From the NCBI RefSeq assembly GCF_018861755.1, contig NZ_JAHLEF010000015.1:35305-99304 (forward strand): a DNA stretch of 64,000 bases, written 5' to 3'. Below are positions 26,419 to 39,517 of the stretch, one piece after another. This DNA is from Clostridium sp. CF012 (lineage in GTDB: Bacteria > Bacillota > Clostridia > Clostridiales > Clostridiaceae). A model generated the notes under the pieces. It was not told the DNA's origin and searched no databases. It was given only the letters and a program-made list of their open reading frames with translations. Position 1 is the first letter of the stretch; each line of letters begins with the position of its first letter. A program made the position numbers and the translations under genes.

Positions 26419-27255
26419 TTAGCTATTAACTAAATTCTTCATGCTCAAATCTAAAACTCTAAAAGAGTGCGTCAATGCTCCTACAGAAATATAGTCAACG
26501 CCACTTCCAGCTACATCCAAAATATTATCTAAAGTTACATTTCCCGATGCCTCAACTAGTGCTTTTTTATTAATTACCTCTACGGCTTTTTTCATAGTAA
26601 GAGCATCCATATTGTCTAGCATTATGATATCAACGCCAACTTCTAAAGCCTCATTAATTTGTTCCAAGGTTTCAACTTCAACTTCTATTTTTTTAACAAA
26701 GGAGACATTCTGGCGAATAATATTAACTGCTGCCGTTATTCCCCCAGCCGCACTTATATGATTTTCTTTTATTAATACACTGTCAGATAGATTATATCTA
26801 TGGTTATAGCCTCCACCAATTTTTACAGCATATTTTTCAAATATTCTCATGTTAGGTGTGGTTTTTCTTGTATCTAAAATCTTCACTTCACTTCCAGCTA
26901 ATTTTTCTACATAAGTTTTAGTTAATGTGGCAATTCCACTCATTCTTTGAAGAAAGTTTAATGCAGTTCTTTCCCCTGTTAATATGTGCTTTGTTTTTCC
27001 ACATAACCTTGCAATGCACAGGCCTTCAAACACTTCATCCCCATCTTTTTTAAAAAACTCTATATTAACCCCTCCAAGTATTTTAAAAACCCTCTCAAAT
27101 ACAGGAAGTCCAGCTATTACTCCATCTTCTTTAGCAATTAAATCTACGCTACAATTAGATTCTTCCCCTATAATATATTCCGTTGTAATATCGTTTTGAG
27201 GTACATCTTCTTTTATTGCCTCTATAATAAGATTATCAATAATTAACCAGTTCAT
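26419..27255 (-). CDS. nadC: Quinolinate phosphoribosyltransferase (nicotinate-nucleotide pyrophosphorylase)
   Basis: This 278-aa enzyme turns quinolinate and PRPP into nicotinate mononucleotide, CO2 and pyrophosphate, the last step unique to de novo NAD synthesis. Recognised segments are TGERTALNFLQRMSGIAT, ILDTRKTTPNMR, KIGGGYNHRYNLSD, IKENHI, EVEVETLEQ and DIIMLDNM. The gene start overlaps the end of nadB by 20 nt, so the two are translationally linked. It is last in nadA-nadB-nadC and ends at repeat R2. Confidence 0.96.
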   Translation of the reverse strand: MNWLIIDNLIIEAIKEDVPQNDITTEYIIGEESNCSVDLIAKEDGVIAGLPVFERVFKILGGVNIEFFKKDGDEVFEGLCIARLCGKTKHILTGERTALNFLQRMSGIATLTKTYVEKLAGSEVKILDTRKTTPNMRIFEKYAVKIGGGYNHRYNLSDSVLIKENHISAAGGITAAVNIIRQNVSFVKKIEVEVETLEQINEALEVGVDIIMLDNMDALTMKKAVEVINKKALVEASGNVTLDNILDVAGSGVDYISVGALTHSFRVLDLSMKNLVNS

Positions 27256-28537
27256 GCCTTATACCCTCTCCCATTTTCTTGAATTTATCTATAACTATAG
27301 TTTTATTGATTTCACTATACTCTCTAATCCCCTTTTTCCCATTTATATCTTCAGGGTTTAGAAAAATATTCCTATCAATGTACTTATTTATAAGCTCTGA
27401 AGCTCTTCTAGAAAAAACTAGGGCCTCCAATAATGAATTACTTGCTAGCCTATTTTCTCCATGTACTCCCGTGCAGCTCACCTCACCACAGGCAAATAAA
27501 TTATCCATTGATGTTCTAGAATGTAAGTCAACAGTAATTCCTCCCATGTGATAGTGTTGTACTGGAGTTACTGGAATTTTATTTTTTGTAATATCTATAC
27601 CCTTTTGCAAACAGTGGTTGTAAATGCCTGGAAATCTATTAGTTATATAATCCTTGCCTTTAAATGAAATATCTAAAAATACAAAAGGCAGACTACTCTT
27701 TTTTTCTTCTACATAAATTGCCTTAGAAACTACATCTCTTGGCAGCAGTTCATCTACAAACCTTTTTCCCGATTCATTTAAAAGTTTTGCACCTTCGCCT
27801 CTTAGTGATTCCGATATCAGGAATTTTTCACAATTCTCCTTATCATCGTACAGTGCAGTTGGGTGAAATTGAACATAGTCTAAATTAGAAGTTTTAATGT
27901 TATGTCGCAAGGCGATAGCTATGCCATCCCCCGTTAAGCTTCTTCTATTAGTTGAATTCTTGAAGAGACCTCCAATACCACCTGTTGCTAAAACAGTTGC
28001 CTTAGAATAGATATTTATTCTCTTTTGACCTTTAGTTGCTATGCCACCACAACAGATATTATTTCTAGTAATAATATCAACCAAGGTTGTGTTTTCTAAT
28101 ATACTCACATTTTTTTTATTTTTAAGTGCTTCCAACAAAGATAAAAAAAGCTCTTTTCCAGTTTCATCCTTGCTGTGGACAATTCTGCTTATGCTATGTG
28201 CACCTTCCTTTGTATATTTAACTCCATCCTTTTCCCTATCAAAGCTTACTCCAAAATCTATTACTTTATTTATATTATCTATAGATTCATATACTAAAGT
28301 CTGTACTGCTTTTATAGAGTTTTTATACTTTCCTGCTTTTAGTGTATCTTGTATAAACAAATCGTAATCACTTTCATCTCTAGCTACTGAAATACCACCT
28401 TGAGCTAAAAAGGTATTGCATTTATTTACTACATCTTTAGTTATTAGAAGTATATTTAAGTCTTCTCTTAAGTTTAATGCGGCATATAAGCCTGCTGCAC
28501 CAGTTCCAACTATAAGCACATCTACAAAAATATCCAT
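27236..28537 (-). CDS. nadB: L-aspartate oxidase
   Basis: This 433-aa FAD enzyme oxidises L-aspartate to iminoaspartate, the substrate of NadA. The FAD-binding motif VLIVGTGAAGLYAAL is at the N-terminus. The fumarate-reductase-like segments LAQGGISVA, HSISRIVHS, QFHPTALYD, SLRGEGAKLLNESGKRF, HYHMGGI and HGENRLASNSLLEAL are present. At 433 aa it is shorter than the roughly 530 aa of many NadB proteins: the C-terminal helical domain is cut down, a form I believe also occurs in other clostridia. I choose ATG 28537, which follows AAGGTGAT; an in-frame start ten codons upstream lies inside nadA. Confidence 0.95.
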   Translation of the reverse strand: MDIFVDVLIVGTGAAGLYAALNLREDLNILLITKDVVNKCNTFLAQGGISVARDESDYDLFIQDTLKAGKYKNSIKAVQTLVYESIDNINKVIDFGVSFDREKDGVKYTKEGAHSISRIVHSKDETGKELFLSLLEALKNKKNVSILENTTLVDIITRNNICCGGIATKGQKRINIYSKATVLATGGIGGLFKNSTNRRSLTGDGIAIALRHNIKTSNLDYVQFHPTALYDDKENCEKFLISESLRGEGAKLLNESGKRFVDELLPRDVVSKAIYVEEKKSSLPFVFLDISFKGKDYITNRFPGIYNHCLQKGIDITKNKIPVTPVQHYHMGGITVDLHSRTSMDNLFACGEVSCTGVHGENRLASNSLLEALVFSRRASELINKYIDRNIFLNPEDINGKKGIREYSEINKTIVIDKFKKMGEGIRHELVNY

Positions 28538-28541
28538 ATAA

Positions 28542-29450
28542 TCACCTTGCCATTTCGTGCATTGCATTTAGACATTTCTCTGCTGCTCTTCTTACATCTT
28601 CATCTAAGGTTATTTCATATTGCTTGCTAAAAAGACTGTTATAAACATCCTCTAAGGTAGTTTTCTTCATGCTTTTACATATCATGGCTGTTTTTGGTGT
28701 TATAAATTTCTTATTAGGATTTTTATTTTTTAACTCATAAAGAATACCTTCCTCTGTTACAATCATAAACTTTTCGCAATCATCTTCAGTCGCAAATTTA
28801 ATAATATCTCCAGTACTTCCTACAAAGTCAGCTAGTTTTCTAATTTCTCTATTACATTCAGGGTGAACTAAAATTTTTATATCACTATTCCCATTTTTAA
28901 CTTCAATAAGCTCTTCTGCGTTTACAAATTCATGGACACAGCAAAAACCATTCCATAAAATCATGTCCACACCCTTAGCTTTTTCATTTATATATTCGCC
29001 TAGATTTTTATCTGGTATAAAAATTATCTCCTCTTTATCTAAGTTATTAATTATTTTTAATGCATTGGAAGAAGTACAACATATGTCACTTTCTGCTTTA
29101 ACTTCTGCCGTGGAATTTATATAACATATAACCTTCGCCTTTGGATGCTCCTTTTTAAGTTCCCTAACATCTTGTCCATTAATCATATCTGCCATAGTGC
29201 ATCCTGCCTCTATATTGGGAAGAAGCACTGTTTTTTCTGGTGAAAGTATTTTTGCACTCTCAGCCATAAATTTAACCCCACAAAATACTATAGTATTCTC
29301 ATTACATTCTTTTCCTATTTTACTAAGATAATAAGAATCTCCTACAAAATCGGCTATCTCTTGAATATCATCATTCTCATAATAATGTGCTAGAATCAAA
29401 GCATTTTTTTCTACTTTCAATTGTCGAATCTTTTCTTTTAACTCTTGCAT
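28542..29450 (-). CDS. nadA: Quinolinate synthase A
   Basis: This 302-aa 4Fe-4S enzyme condenses iminoaspartate with dihydroxyacetone phosphate to quinolinate. Typical segments are ILAHYYENDDIQEIADFVGDS, CGVKFMAESAKILSP, LPNIEAGCTMADMI, YINSTAEVKA, CCTSSNA, HPECN, VGSTGDIIKF, and the late Cys in TPKTAMICKSM. It needs a cluster, which is notable because HesB-related genes lie next to this operon. It is first in nadABC, with AGAGAGGTA before ATG 29450 and a likely operator 37 nt upstream. Confidence 0.97.
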   Translation of the reverse strand: MQELKEKIRQLKVEKNALILAHYYENDDIQEIADFVGDSYYLSKIGKECNENTIVFCGVKFMAESAKILSPEKTVLLPNIEAGCTMADMINGQDVRELKKEHPKAKVICYINSTAEVKAESDICCTSSNALKIINNLDKEEIIFIPDKNLGEYINEKAKGVDMILWNGFCCVHEFVNAEELIEVKNGNSDIKILVHPECNREIRKLADFVGSTGDIIKFATEDDCEKFMIVTEEGILYELKNKNPNKKFITPKTAMICKSMKKTTLEDVYNSLFSKQYEITLDEDVRRAAEKCLNAMHEMAR

Positions 29451-29477
29451 TTATTTATACCTCTCTCTTTATATATG

Positions 29478-29498
29478 TGTATACAAGTGTATATACAC
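29478..29498. promoter_or_regulatory. Palindromic operator upstream of nadA
   Basis: GTGTATATACAC (29487-29498) is a perfect 12-bp palindrome, and TGTATACA (29478-29485) is a second, overlapping one. They lie directly downstream of a TATAAT (minus strand, about 29503-29508) and before the nadA ribosome binding site. The place and the GTGTA...TACAC form fit a NAD-pathway repressor such as NiaR, but I cannot confirm the factor. Confidence 0.55.
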
Positions 29499-29508
29499 CT
29501 GCATTATA

Positions 29509-29723
29509 TACTATAATAGCATTTGTATACTTATATATCAATATGCTCAGAAAAAAAAGCATACCTTATGATATTGAAATCACCCAGCATGCTCTTCTAA
29601 CAGTATTCATTTTTAACAGTATATATTTTTTTAGGGACATTATAAATGTTCAACATGTACGCTGCTAAACAATTAACAACTGGTTAGTGCCTATTAGTAA
29701 TACAGAAGGGTTGGCAGAAGAGT
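29509..29723. other. Intergenic stretch without recognisable gene
   Basis: This AT-rich DNA lies between the nadA promoter and repeat R3. One open frame on the plus strand (29387-29668) starts inside nadA on the opposite strand, has no ribosome binding site and encodes an unconvincing hydrophobic peptide. I see nothing else. Confidence 0.4.
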
Positions 29724-29955
29724 TTATTCTTAGATTATGCTAACAAAAGTATATATTGCGCAGAATGCGTATGAACAAGCCTTAGTAATTCTTAACTAAT
29801 TTTAGTGAAAGATACGTTAAGAAAAATGCATGTTTGAGCGATTTAGCGAGTTTGCATTTTTTAGTATCTTTCACTAAAATTAGTTTAGAATTACTTGGCG
29901 AAGTGAGCGCATTCCAGCAATATATACTTTTCGTTATAGCATAATCTAAGAATAA
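29724..29955. repeat. Long palindromic repeat, copy R3 (most complete)
   Basis: This is an imperfect inverted repeat of about 232 bp. The outer arms TTATTCTTAGATTATGC (29724-29740) and GCATAATCTAAGAATAA (29939-29955) are perfect inverses. Inside are AAAAGTATATATTGC and its inverse, AGTAATTCTTAACTAATTTT and GAAAGATACGTTAAG with counterparts on the other arm, and a centre TTTGAGCGATTTAGCGAG. It combines the outer arms seen in R2 with the inner arms seen in R1 and R4. Its end touches the deformylase stop codon. Confidence 0.88.
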
Positions 29956-30435
29956 TTACTCTTCTTCCTCTTCAGCTAGCTCGTACATTTGCTCTGCTCT
30001 AGACATATATAGTATTCCATCTAAATGATCAATCTCATGGCAGAAGGCTCTTGCTAGTAACCCTTCCGCTTTATGAGTTACTGGTTTTCCTTTAATATTA
30101 ATTCCTTCCACTGTAACATTCGTAGGTCTAAAGACTTCACCTTCATGTCCTAAATAACTTAAGCAGCCCTCATAATCCTTTTCATTTCCAGATTGCGCTG
30201 TTATTTTAGGATTTATAATTATTATTGGTTCTTCCTTTTCATCTCCTAAATCAATTAAGATAACTCTTTTTAAAACACCTATTTGAGGAGCTGCAAGACC
30301 TATTCCAGTACCCTCGTAAAGAGTATCCATCATATCATCGATTAAGTCTAATATTTCCCCATTTACTTTTAAAACCTTTGCGCATTCTGTATTAAGACGC
30401 TTGTCTCCATATTGTAAAATCTTTCTAACTGCCAT
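29956..30435 (-). CDS. def: Peptide deformylase
   Basis: This 159-aa metalloenzyme removes the formyl group from the N-terminal methionine of new proteins. All three family motifs are present: motif 1 GIGLAAPQIG, motif 2 EGCLSY with the metal Cys, and motif 3 HEIDHLDG with two metal His and the catalytic Glu. The C-terminus is an acidic tail. I start at ATG 30435, seven bases after AAGGAG; an in-frame GTG/ATG two codons upstream lies in that site. It is monocistronic, with its 3' end at repeat R3. Confidence 0.96.
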   Translation of the reverse strand: MAVRKILQYGDKRLNTECAKVLKVNGEILDLIDDMMDTLYEGTGIGLAAPQIGVLKRVILIDLGDEKEEPIIIINPKITAQSGNEKDYEGCLSYLGHEGEVFRPTNVTVEGINIKGKPVTHKAEGLLARAFCHEIDHLDGILYMSRAEQMYELAEEEEE

Positions 30436-30542
30436 AACCATTCTCCTTTAACTTATATTAATTGCTTTCAATCGCAATAAAATTTAGTTTCTTATAGTAC
30501 ATATTCTATTATAAATAGCAGTATACATCAACTTAATTTTAT

Positions 30543-30580
30543 AAAAAAAAATTAAGGTGTCATAAAAAACACCTTAATTC
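30543..30580 (-). terminator. Terminator of the V-type ATPase operon
   Basis: On the minus strand AATTAAGGTGT and ACACCTTAATT form an 11-bp stem around an 8-nt loop, followed by TTTTTTTTT. Confidence 0.92.
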
Positions 30581-30587
30581 TATCTAT

Positions 30588-31259
30588 TTATGTGGTAATT
30601 TTCTTAGCATCTGCTATTGCCTGAGCTTTTTCCATCATGTTTTTAACTTTCATAAGTCTAGTTAAAGCACCTCTTTCATTTTCACCAAGCTTCATTCTTA
30701 TATACTTTATGGTTTCTTGAAGCTGAGGGATGATCATGTATTCAAGGGCATTAACTCTTCTTCTAGTTTTTTCAATCTCGTCCGCCATGAGCTGACAAGA
30801 TTTTTCTACTTCTGCAAGTTCTAAAAGCTTTGGTAAAATTAGATATAGCTTTTCTATAGCTCCATCAAGCTCTGCTGAAGTGCTAGCAAATCCATATGGA
30901 TATATACTTCCGGCATCTTCTTCTAATTTTCTTTTAAACTCCATTACTGGAACATTAACACCCATAAGATTTTTTGTGTCAACTTTTACAGAAATATTTT
31001 CTTTCGGATAAGCAATAGCTTCCTCTAGAAATTCTGAAGACATTAATGCACTTGCCATAACAAAATCCTTAAAAGAGTTTTGTAGTTCTTCTTCAACGCT
31101 CTTTCTGAGTTCATTATTATGTTTTATAAGGTCAATAAATCTTCTCATAAGTTCATCTTGTTTATCTTTTAATAATTTATGTCCACGAGCTGCTGTAGCT
31201 AACCTTTTTTTAAGCTTAGTAAGCTCCATTCTAGTTGGATTAACACTTAACCTTGCCAT
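30588..31259 (-). CDS. ntpD: V-type ATPase subunit D
   Basis: This 223-aa protein is the central rotor stalk of the V1 part, a long antiparallel coiled coil turning inside the A3B3 ring. It begins [32 protein letters not shown], typical of subunit D, and has a second long helix at the C-terminus ([19 protein letters not shown]). It is the last gene of the operon, two bases after ntpB, and is followed by the terminator. Confidence 0.95.
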   Translation of the reverse strand: MARLSVNPTRMELTKLKKRLATAARGHKLLKDKQDELMRRFIDLIKHNNELRKSVEEELQNSFKDFVMASALMSSEFLEEAIAYPKENISVKVDTKNLMGVNVPVMEFKRKLEEDAGSIYPYGFASTSAELDGAIEKLYLILPKLLELAEVEKSCQLMADEIEKTRRRVNALEYMIIPQLQETIKYIRMKLGENERGALTRLMKVKNMMEKAQAIADAKKITT

Positions 31260-31261
31260 GT

Positions 31262-32644
31262 TTACTCACCCTCTTTTTTAGGTAAGTACTTCTCAAGATA
31301 TTCATCTCTAATTCTCTTAAGTTCAGTTCTTGGTAGTATAGATAGGAGCTCCCATCCTAGATTTATTGTTTCATCAATAGTTCTATTAGTTTCAAAGCCT
31401 TGAGCTATATACTGTTTTTCAAAAGCATCAGCGAATTTTGCATAGGCTTTGTCTGCATCAGATAATGCTGACTCTCCTAAAATAACTGCTAGTTCCTTTG
31501 CTTGCTTACCTTGAGCATATGCAGCAAATAATTGGTTCATTGTATCAGCATGATCTTCTCTTGTTTTATTTTTACCTATTCCCTTATCTTTAAGTCTTGA
31601 TAATGAAGGTAGAACATCTATTGGAGGCATAACACCTTTTTTATAAAGTTCTCTACTTAAAATAATCTGCCCTTCAGTTATGTATCCTGTCAGATCTGGA
31701 ATCGGATGAGTTATATCATCTTCAGGCATTGTAAGAATAGGAATTTGAGTTATTGAACCTTCAAGTCCTTTAATTCTACCCGCTCTTTCATAAAGCGTTG
31801 AAAGGTCAGTATAAAGATATCCTGGATATCCTCGTCTACCTGGAACTTCCTTTCTTGCAGCTGAAACTTCACGTAGAGCCTCACAGTAATTTGTAATATC
31901 AGTCATAATTACAAGAACATGATATCCTCTTTCATATGCAAGGTACTCAGCTGTAGTTAGAGCCATTCTAGGTGTAGCTATTCTCTCAATAGCTGGATCA
32001 TTTGCAAGATTCATAAATAATACAGTTCTGTCTATTGCACCAGTACTAGTAAAGTCATCTACGAAGAATTGTGCTTCTTCAAAAGTTATTCCTATGGCTG
32101 CAAATACAACAACAAATTTCGAATCTGAATTTAATACTTTCGCTTGTCTTGCTATTTGAGCCGCAAGTTGCGCATGAGGAAGCCCAGCTCCAGAAAACAC
32201 TGGTAATTTTTGTCCTCTAACTAGTGTATTAAGTCCATCTATAGCAGAAATACCTGTTTGAATAAACTCTGACGGATAGTCTCTAGCTACAGGGTTTAGT
32301 GCTTCTCCATTTATGTCTAATTTCTTTTCAGGAATAATTTTAGGTCCGCCATCTTTAGGCCTACCAAGTCCATCAAAAACTCTTCCAAGCATATCTTCTG
32401 ATACTCCAAGTTCCAGTGGTTTACCTAAAAATTTAGCCTTACTACCTTTTAAGTTAATTCCTGCAGAACTTTCAAATAACTGAACCATTGCTTTATCTTC
32501 ATTTATTTCAAGTACTTTTCCACGACGAATGTCACCGTTTTGTAATTCTATTTCAACTAGTTCATCATATCTAACTCCTTGAACTTTCTCTACAACCATA
32601 AGGGGTCCTACAACTTCTGATATGGTTCTGTATTCTTTAAGCAC
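31262..32644 (-). CDS. ntpB: V-type ATPase subunit B
   Basis: This 460-aa non-catalytic nucleotide-binding subunit alternates with subunit A in the V1 hexamer. It lacks a true Walker A loop ([16 protein letters not shown]), as expected for B. Other marks are [40 protein letters not shown] and [23 protein letters not shown]. The start is GTG 32644 after GGAGGGG, overlapping the end of ntpA by 8 nt. Confidence 0.97.
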   Translation of the reverse strand: MLKEYRTISEVVGPLMVVEKVQGVRYDELVEIELQNGDIRRGKVLEINEDKAMVQLFESSAGINLKGSKAKFLGKPLELGVSEDMLGRVFDGLGRPKDGGPKIIPEKKLDINGEALNPVARDYPSEFIQTGISAIDGLNTLVRGQKLPVFSGAGLPHAQLAAQIARQAKVLNSDSKFVVVFAAIGITFEEAQFFVDDFTSTGAIDRTVLFMNLANDPAIERIATPRMALTTAEYLAYERGYHVLVIMTDITNYCEALREVSAARKEVPGRRGYPGYLYTDLSTLYERAGRIKGLEGSITQIPILTMPEDDITHPIPDLTGYITEGQIILSRELYKKGVMPPIDVLPSLSRLKDKGIGKNKTREDHADTMNQLFAAYAQGKQAKELAVILGESALSDADKAYAKFADAFEKQYIAQGFETNRTIDETINLGWELLSILPRTELKRIRDEYLEKYLPKKEGE

Positions 32645-34409
32645 TAATAACCCCTCCTTCCGTTATTAATTTTTCTACTTCCTTAGTTAAGTCTGTATTT
32701 ATATCATCAATTTTTGACATTTCAGTTTCAGGAATATATTTTGCTCTTGCTATTTTATCTCTTACTTCCATTTGTAATATTTTACTGAAATAAACCCCTG
32801 CAGCCAAAGCCTTTTCTGCTTCAACGTGGAATGCTAAAACTAACCTTAACATTTTATGTTGTTTATCCAAGGATGAATAAGTATCAACCTCATGGAAAGC
32901 ATTTTGTTGCAGATAATCTTCTCTAATTGACTTTGCAACCTCGAGTTTCAATCTATCTTTTTCAGAAAGCGCATCTACACCTACAAGTCTTACTATTTCG
33001 TCAAGCTTTGCTTCCTCTTGCAGAATAGTCATAGCTTTCATTCTAAGTTCAACCCAATCCTCTGCAACATTATTATCTGTCCACTTACCTATTTTATCTA
33101 AATAAAGTGAATAAGAATCTAACCAATTTATTGCTGGGAAATGTCTTCTATAAGCAAGTTGAGCGTCTAGCCCCCAGAATACTTTAACTATTCTTAGCGT
33201 TGCTTGAGTAACTGGCTCTGATAAATCTCCACCTGGTGGGGATACTGCACCAATAACCGTAAGTGCTCCTACTCGCTCGTTATCTCCAAGGCAAACTACC
33301 TTTCCTGATCTTTCATAAAAATCCGCTACACGTGAACCTAAATATGCTGGATAACCCTCGTCCCCTGGCATTTCTTCAAGTCTTCCGGACATTTCACGAA
33401 GTGCTTCTGCCCAACGTGACGTAGAATCCGCCATTACTGCTACTGAGAATCCCATATCTCTATAGTACTCTGCAATAGTTATTCCTGTATAAACTGAAGC
33501 TTCTCTAGCTGCTACTGGCATATTAGAGGTATTTGCAATGAGAACTGTTCTTTTCATTAGTGATTCACCAGTTTTAGGATCTTTAAGTTCTGGAAACTCA
33601 TTCAAAACATCTGTCATTTCGTTTCCACGTTCACCGCAACCAATATAAACAATTATTTCTGCATCTGACCATTTTGCTAATTGATGCTGAACTACAGTTT
33701 TACCACTTCCGAAAGGACCTGGAACACAAGCGGTACCGCCTTTAGTTACTGGAAAAAAAGTATCTATTACTCTTTGACCTGTAACTAGTGGCTCTATTGG
33801 ATTTAATTTACTTGCATAGGGTCTTCCACGTCTTACTGGCCATTTTTGCATTAGTGTAATCCTTTTAATGCCGTCTGTAGTTTGTACTTCTGCTATTAAT
33901 TCCTCTACAGTAAACTCTCCTTCATTTATAGAAGTAATAGTTCCAGAAATTCCGTTAGGTATCATTATTGTTTGAGTGATAACACTAGTTTCCACCACGC
34001 TGCCAATAGCAAAACCAGCTGAAACTTCATCTCCAACTTTAGCTGTAGGAACAAAATTCCATTTTCTAGTTCTGTCTAAAGGTGAAACATTTACACCCTT
34101 TGTTAAGAAATTTCCAGCTATGGCTCTTATTGCTTCAAGGGGCCTTTGAATTCCGTCAAACATTGATTCCATAAGCCCTGGTCCAAGTTCTACACTTAGT
34201 GGTTCACCAGTAGACTCTACTGGATCTCCGGGTCCTAGGCCTGAGGTTTCTTCGTATACTTGAATTGAGGCTCTATCACCCCTCATCTCGATAATTTCGC
34301 CAATAAGACCCTTTTCTCCAACCTTAACTACGTCATATATATTAGCTTCATCCATGTCTTTTGCAACAACTAATGGACCTGAAACTTTCACAATTTTACC
34401 AATTTTCAA
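32637..34409 (-). CDS. ntpA: V-type ATPase catalytic subunit A
   Basis: This 590-aa catalytic subunit hydrolyses (or makes) ATP. The Walker A loop is [14 protein letters not shown]. The long non-homologous insert that marks V/A-type A subunits follows [20 protein letters not shown]. Also visible are [42 protein letters not shown] in pieces, and the aromatic adenine pocket near the C-terminus. It is coupled to ntpB by an 8-nt overlap. Confidence 0.97.
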   Translation of the reverse strand: MKIGKIVKVSGPLVVAKDMDEANIYDVVKVGEKGLIGEIIEMRGDRASIQVYEETSGLGPGDPVESTGEPLSVELGPGLMESMFDGIQRPLEAIRAIAGNFLTKGVNVSPLDRTRKWNFVPTAKVGDEVSAGFAIGSVVETSVITQTIMIPNGISGTITSINEGEFTVEELIAEVQTTDGIKRITLMQKWPVRRGRPYASKLNPIEPLVTGQRVIDTFFPVTKGGTACVPGPFGSGKTVVQHQLAKWSDAEIIVYIGCGERGNEMTDVLNEFPELKDPKTGESLMKRTVLIANTSNMPVAAREASVYTGITIAEYYRDMGFSVAVMADSTSRWAEALREMSGRLEEMPGDEGYPAYLGSRVADFYERSGKVVCLGDNERVGALTVIGAVSPPGGDLSEPVTQATLRIVKVFWGLDAQLAYRRHFPAINWLDSYSLYLDKIGKWTDNNVAEDWVELRMKAMTILQEEAKLDEIVRLVGVDALSEKDRLKLEVAKSIREDYLQQNAFHEVDTYSSLDKQHKMLRLVLAFHVEAEKALAAGVYFSKILQMEVRDKIARAKYIPETEMSKIDDINTDLTKEVEKLITEGGVISA

Positions 34410-34426
34410 GTTATCTCCCTACCTTT

Positions 34427-34744
34427 CTATAAAATATTTACGCCCACTGCTTTTTCCACATTATCGCGAATTCTTTGCATTCCTATATTTAGTGAGCCTT
34501 GATTACTTGGTATTAATATAACGGCAGGAAGCATTTGTGCATTATATCTTTTAATAGTTTCATCCAAATGCTGAGCTATTTGCTCTGTAACAAATATAAC
34601 TGCATAATTATCTAATGCCATTTTATCTATAATTTTTCTAGCTTCTTCAACTTCAATAACAGGATATACGTCAATTCCAAGAGCTTTAAAAGCAAGGATC
34701 GAATCTTTATCTCCAACTACTCCTACTTTATGCATAAACCTCAC
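34427..34744 (-). CDS. ntpF: V-type ATPase subunit F
   Basis: This 105-aa alpha/beta protein binds the central stalk together with subunit [20 protein letters not shown] at the start and [10 protein letters not shown] in the middle are typical. It overlaps the end of the subunit C gene by 17 nt and precedes ntpA by 17 nt. Naming differs between systems: this is NtpG in E. hirae and AtpF in archaeal V/A nomenclature. Confidence 0.92.
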   Translation of the reverse strand: MRFMHKVGVVGDKDSILAFKALGIDVYPVIEVEEARKIIDKMALDNYAVIFVTEQIAQHLDETIKRYNAQMLPAVILIPSNQGSLNIGMQRIRDNVEKAVGVNIL

Positions 34745-35729
34745 GCACCCTTTCTCTTATAACAGCCGTTTCAACCTTATTTAATTTTCCAACCATAATT
34801 ATTCTTATTACTTTTATTTCTGTTTCCTTTGCTGCGATATAAGCAAATACTGGCTCAGGTCCAAAAGTTACATATTTAGCATTTTTCAAATCTTTCATAA
34901 TATAATTTTCTGAAAACTTTTCAAGAAGAGAAAGTTTACCAGTTTTAATATATTCCTCTAGTCCTAGCCTTACAACTTCCCCATATTTTGATGCTGCAAA
35001 TTTAGCTGCCATGTTTTCAATAGGCTCATTAAAGGCTTTTATTAAAATATCCACAGCTATATCTCCACCGAGAAGGATAACTTCTTTTAAAAATTTTATA
35101 TCTTTTTCTTGCTTCTTTAATCTAATAACTGACTTTATATTAGAAAAATCTATACTTCTAACAACATAATTAATTATAAAATTATTTTTTGTATCTTTTG
35201 CCCTAGCTAACATGTCTATATACATATATTGATCTAAAATAATATCTATTTTTTGAGGATCTTTAAGTTCCTGGTAGACTTCTTCGGACTTATTTATAGC
35301 TTCTCTCATACTAGGGTTTAATTCCCTATAATCTTCTGTTATCATGTAGATTTTTAATTTTTCTATATCTACTGTGCCTACAGGAATTAACATATGAGAA
35401 AGGTCCTTGTCTAAAGCCTTGCCTTTCAGTATTACCTTAATATTATGATAATCATATTTCAAACTCATAATATCTACTATAGCAGGATCTGGAGAAACAC
35501 TATACATAAGTGAATATACTCTATTTAACTCCTCTTTAAGTAATAAATTGTAGTCCTCTGGTCTTTTTACAATTCCCATCAAAGTTGCATATTCAGTTTC
35601 CTGCAAGATCTTAAGCACTTCTTCCGCGGAGGTACTATCAATCATTCTATCAATCTTTACTTTACTCAGGAGTCTTGTTTCTAATACTCTTAGCCTAGCC
35701 ACAGCTTGTGTAAAATTCATATTATCCAT
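34728..35729 (-). CDS. ntpC: V-type ATPase subunit C (d-type)
   Basis: This 333-aa subunit couples the central stalk to the membrane rotor ring. It is mostly helical, with [24 protein letters not shown] near the start and [19 protein letters not shown], a signature of the V-ATPase AC39/C family. ATG 35729 follows AAGGAGG at a slightly long spacing. It lies between ntpE and ntpF. Confidence 0.94.
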   Translation of the reverse strand: MDNMNFTQAVARLRVLETRLLSKVKIDRMIDSTSAEEVLKILQETEYATLMGIVKRPEDYNLLLKEELNRVYSLMYSVSPDPAIVDIMSLKYDYHNIKVILKGKALDKDLSHMLIPVGTVDIEKLKIYMITEDYRELNPSMREAINKSEEVYQELKDPQKIDIILDQYMYIDMLARAKDTKNNFIINYVVRSIDFSNIKSVIRLKKQEKDIKFLKEVILLGGDIAVDILIKAFNEPIENMAAKFAASKYGEVVRLGLEEYIKTGKLSLLEKFSENYIMKDLKNAKYVTFGPEPVFAYIAAKETEIKVIRIIMVGKLNKVETAVIRERVREVYA

Positions 35730-35794
35730 ATATGGCTATCCTCCTTGTTTTGCTTTTCGGAAGAGAACAGTTTCAATAGTTCTCTTCCTTAAAT

Positions 35795-36394
35795 TTAATT
35801 GAATAGTTCTTTAACTATTTCTGATTCAAGCTCATCTCTTAAGGAATTAACTAGACTTTCAAAAGTATTGTTAATCTCTATACCATTTTTAATTACTATA
35901 AATCCACTCTTTATGCCTCGGACCTCAGAGCTTACATTAATTTCACCTAATTTCCCTAAAGCTATCAGTGCTATGTTTACTTCGGATAAATATGCCTCTG
36001 TTACAAGGTTTGTATATTTCCCAGGAAGTATTATTTCTTCATCTCCAACTATTGGCATTGATAAAAGATATTTTTTTACAAGTTCTAAATATTCTTCATC
36101 CTTTATGGATACTAGCTTTTCTAGTGCTTCTACAAATACCTTATCAATCATTTTTTGCTTAGCCACAATGTTTTCATTTCTTACAGCTAACTGAGCGTTA
36201 GATACAATTCTCTGCTTAACTGTAATAGCTTCAATTTTACTTTTTTCTAGCATTTGGCCTTTAAGCACCTCTGCCTTTTTTGTTTTATTTTCTACCATTA
36301 ATTTGCCATTATCATTAGCTTCTTTTAATATAGCCTCTGCTTTAACACTGGCATCCTCTACTATCTTAGTTGATAAGTTATCTAAATTTGACAT
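35795..36394 (-). CDS. ntpE: V-type ATPase subunit E
   Basis: This 199-aa peripheral stalk subunit pairs with the G/H-type helix protein encoded first in the operon. The N-terminal half is a charged coiled coil (NLSTKIVEDASVKAEAILKEA) and the C-terminal half a small globular domain. Similarity within this family is low, so the call rests mainly on this layout and on the position between ntpK and ntpC. Confidence 0.88.
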   Translation of the reverse strand: MSNLDNLSTKIVEDASVKAEAILKEANDNGKLMVENKTKKAEVLKGQMLEKSKIEAITVKQRIVSNAQLAVRNENIVAKQKMIDKVFVEALEKLVSIKDEEYLELVKKYLLSMPIVGDEEIILPGKYTNLVTEAYLSEVNIALIALGKLGEINVSSEVRGIKSGFIVIKNGIEINNTFESLVNSLRDELESEIVKELFN

Positions 36395-36427
36395 ATATTC
36401 ACTTCCTCTAACTTCTTAGTTTTAAAA

Positions 36428-38862
<2,435 letters not shown>

Positions 38863-38876
<14 letters not shown>

Positions 38877-39189
38877 TGCTTTTCACTATCCTCTCAACCA
38901 CCGTATTAACTGCCATAGTAAATTTCCCACTATCTAAATTGAGTATATTCTCTACCTCTATTTTACCTTTTTCAAAAATTGGTTCAGAACTTATTCTACC
39001 TTCTTCTTTAGCATTTTCGATTATTTTTTTAGTCTCTTCTTTGGCAGCATCCAGAACCCTTTTGTACTGAGCTTCAGCTTCAATTTCAGATTTTTTTATT
39101 ATCTCTTTACTACGGTCAATTGCCTTACTAATATTATCTGCTGCTTGCTGCTCCGCATTTTTTATACTTTTTATTGCCTCTAATGCCAA
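38863..39189 (-). CDS. V-type ATPase G/H-type peripheral stalk subunit
   Basis: This 108-aa protein is almost all charged helix (AEQQAADNISKAIDRSKEI, RVLDAAKEETKKIIENAKEE). It is the expected partner of subunit E in the peripheral stalk, called NtpF in E. hirae and AtpH or AhaH in other systems. It is the first gene of the operon. The start is TTG 39189, preceded by AAAGGTGGTGAT at good spacing, so the rare start looks real. Confidence 0.88.
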
Positions 39190-39517
39190 AATATCACCAC
39201 CTTTTTTCTAAGAAGGCACCTTCCAATAAATAACAAGCAAGTTTGCTAGTTTACTTATTTTGATGTACCTAAATAGGTATAATGAGTATAGTTCAATTAT
39301 TAATACTTTTTATAATAGTAAATACTGAGTATGGTATTTATTATCATACTTTATGTAGTATTGAATACAACTTGTATTATACTTAGAATTAATATAAATT
39401 TCAACTTCTTTTTTTTAAAATCAATGAATATTCTTAATATTAACATATCCAGTTGCAATATATGTCATTTTAAAGGAATAATATACTTTTTTGTAACTCA
39501 TTATTTGTTTTTAACCT
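39190..39517. other. Promoter and leader region of the V-type ATPase operon
   Basis: This 328-bp gap contains the operon promoter at 39376-39404 and a leader of about 180 nt with a small hairpin GAAGGTGCCTTC near the ribosome binding site. A plus-strand open frame at 39331-39528 lacks a ribosome binding site and is not believed. Confidence 0.5.
39376..39404 (-). promoter_or_regulatory. SigA-type promoter of the V-type ATPase operon
   Basis: On the minus strand TTGAAA (39404-39399), a 17-nt spacer and a perfect TATAAT (39381-39376). Confidence 0.8.

Noticed and set aside
29387..29668. Plus-strand open frame overlapping the nadA start
   Set aside because: It begins inside nadA on the opposite strand, has no ribosome binding site and encodes a low-complexity hydrophobic peptide.
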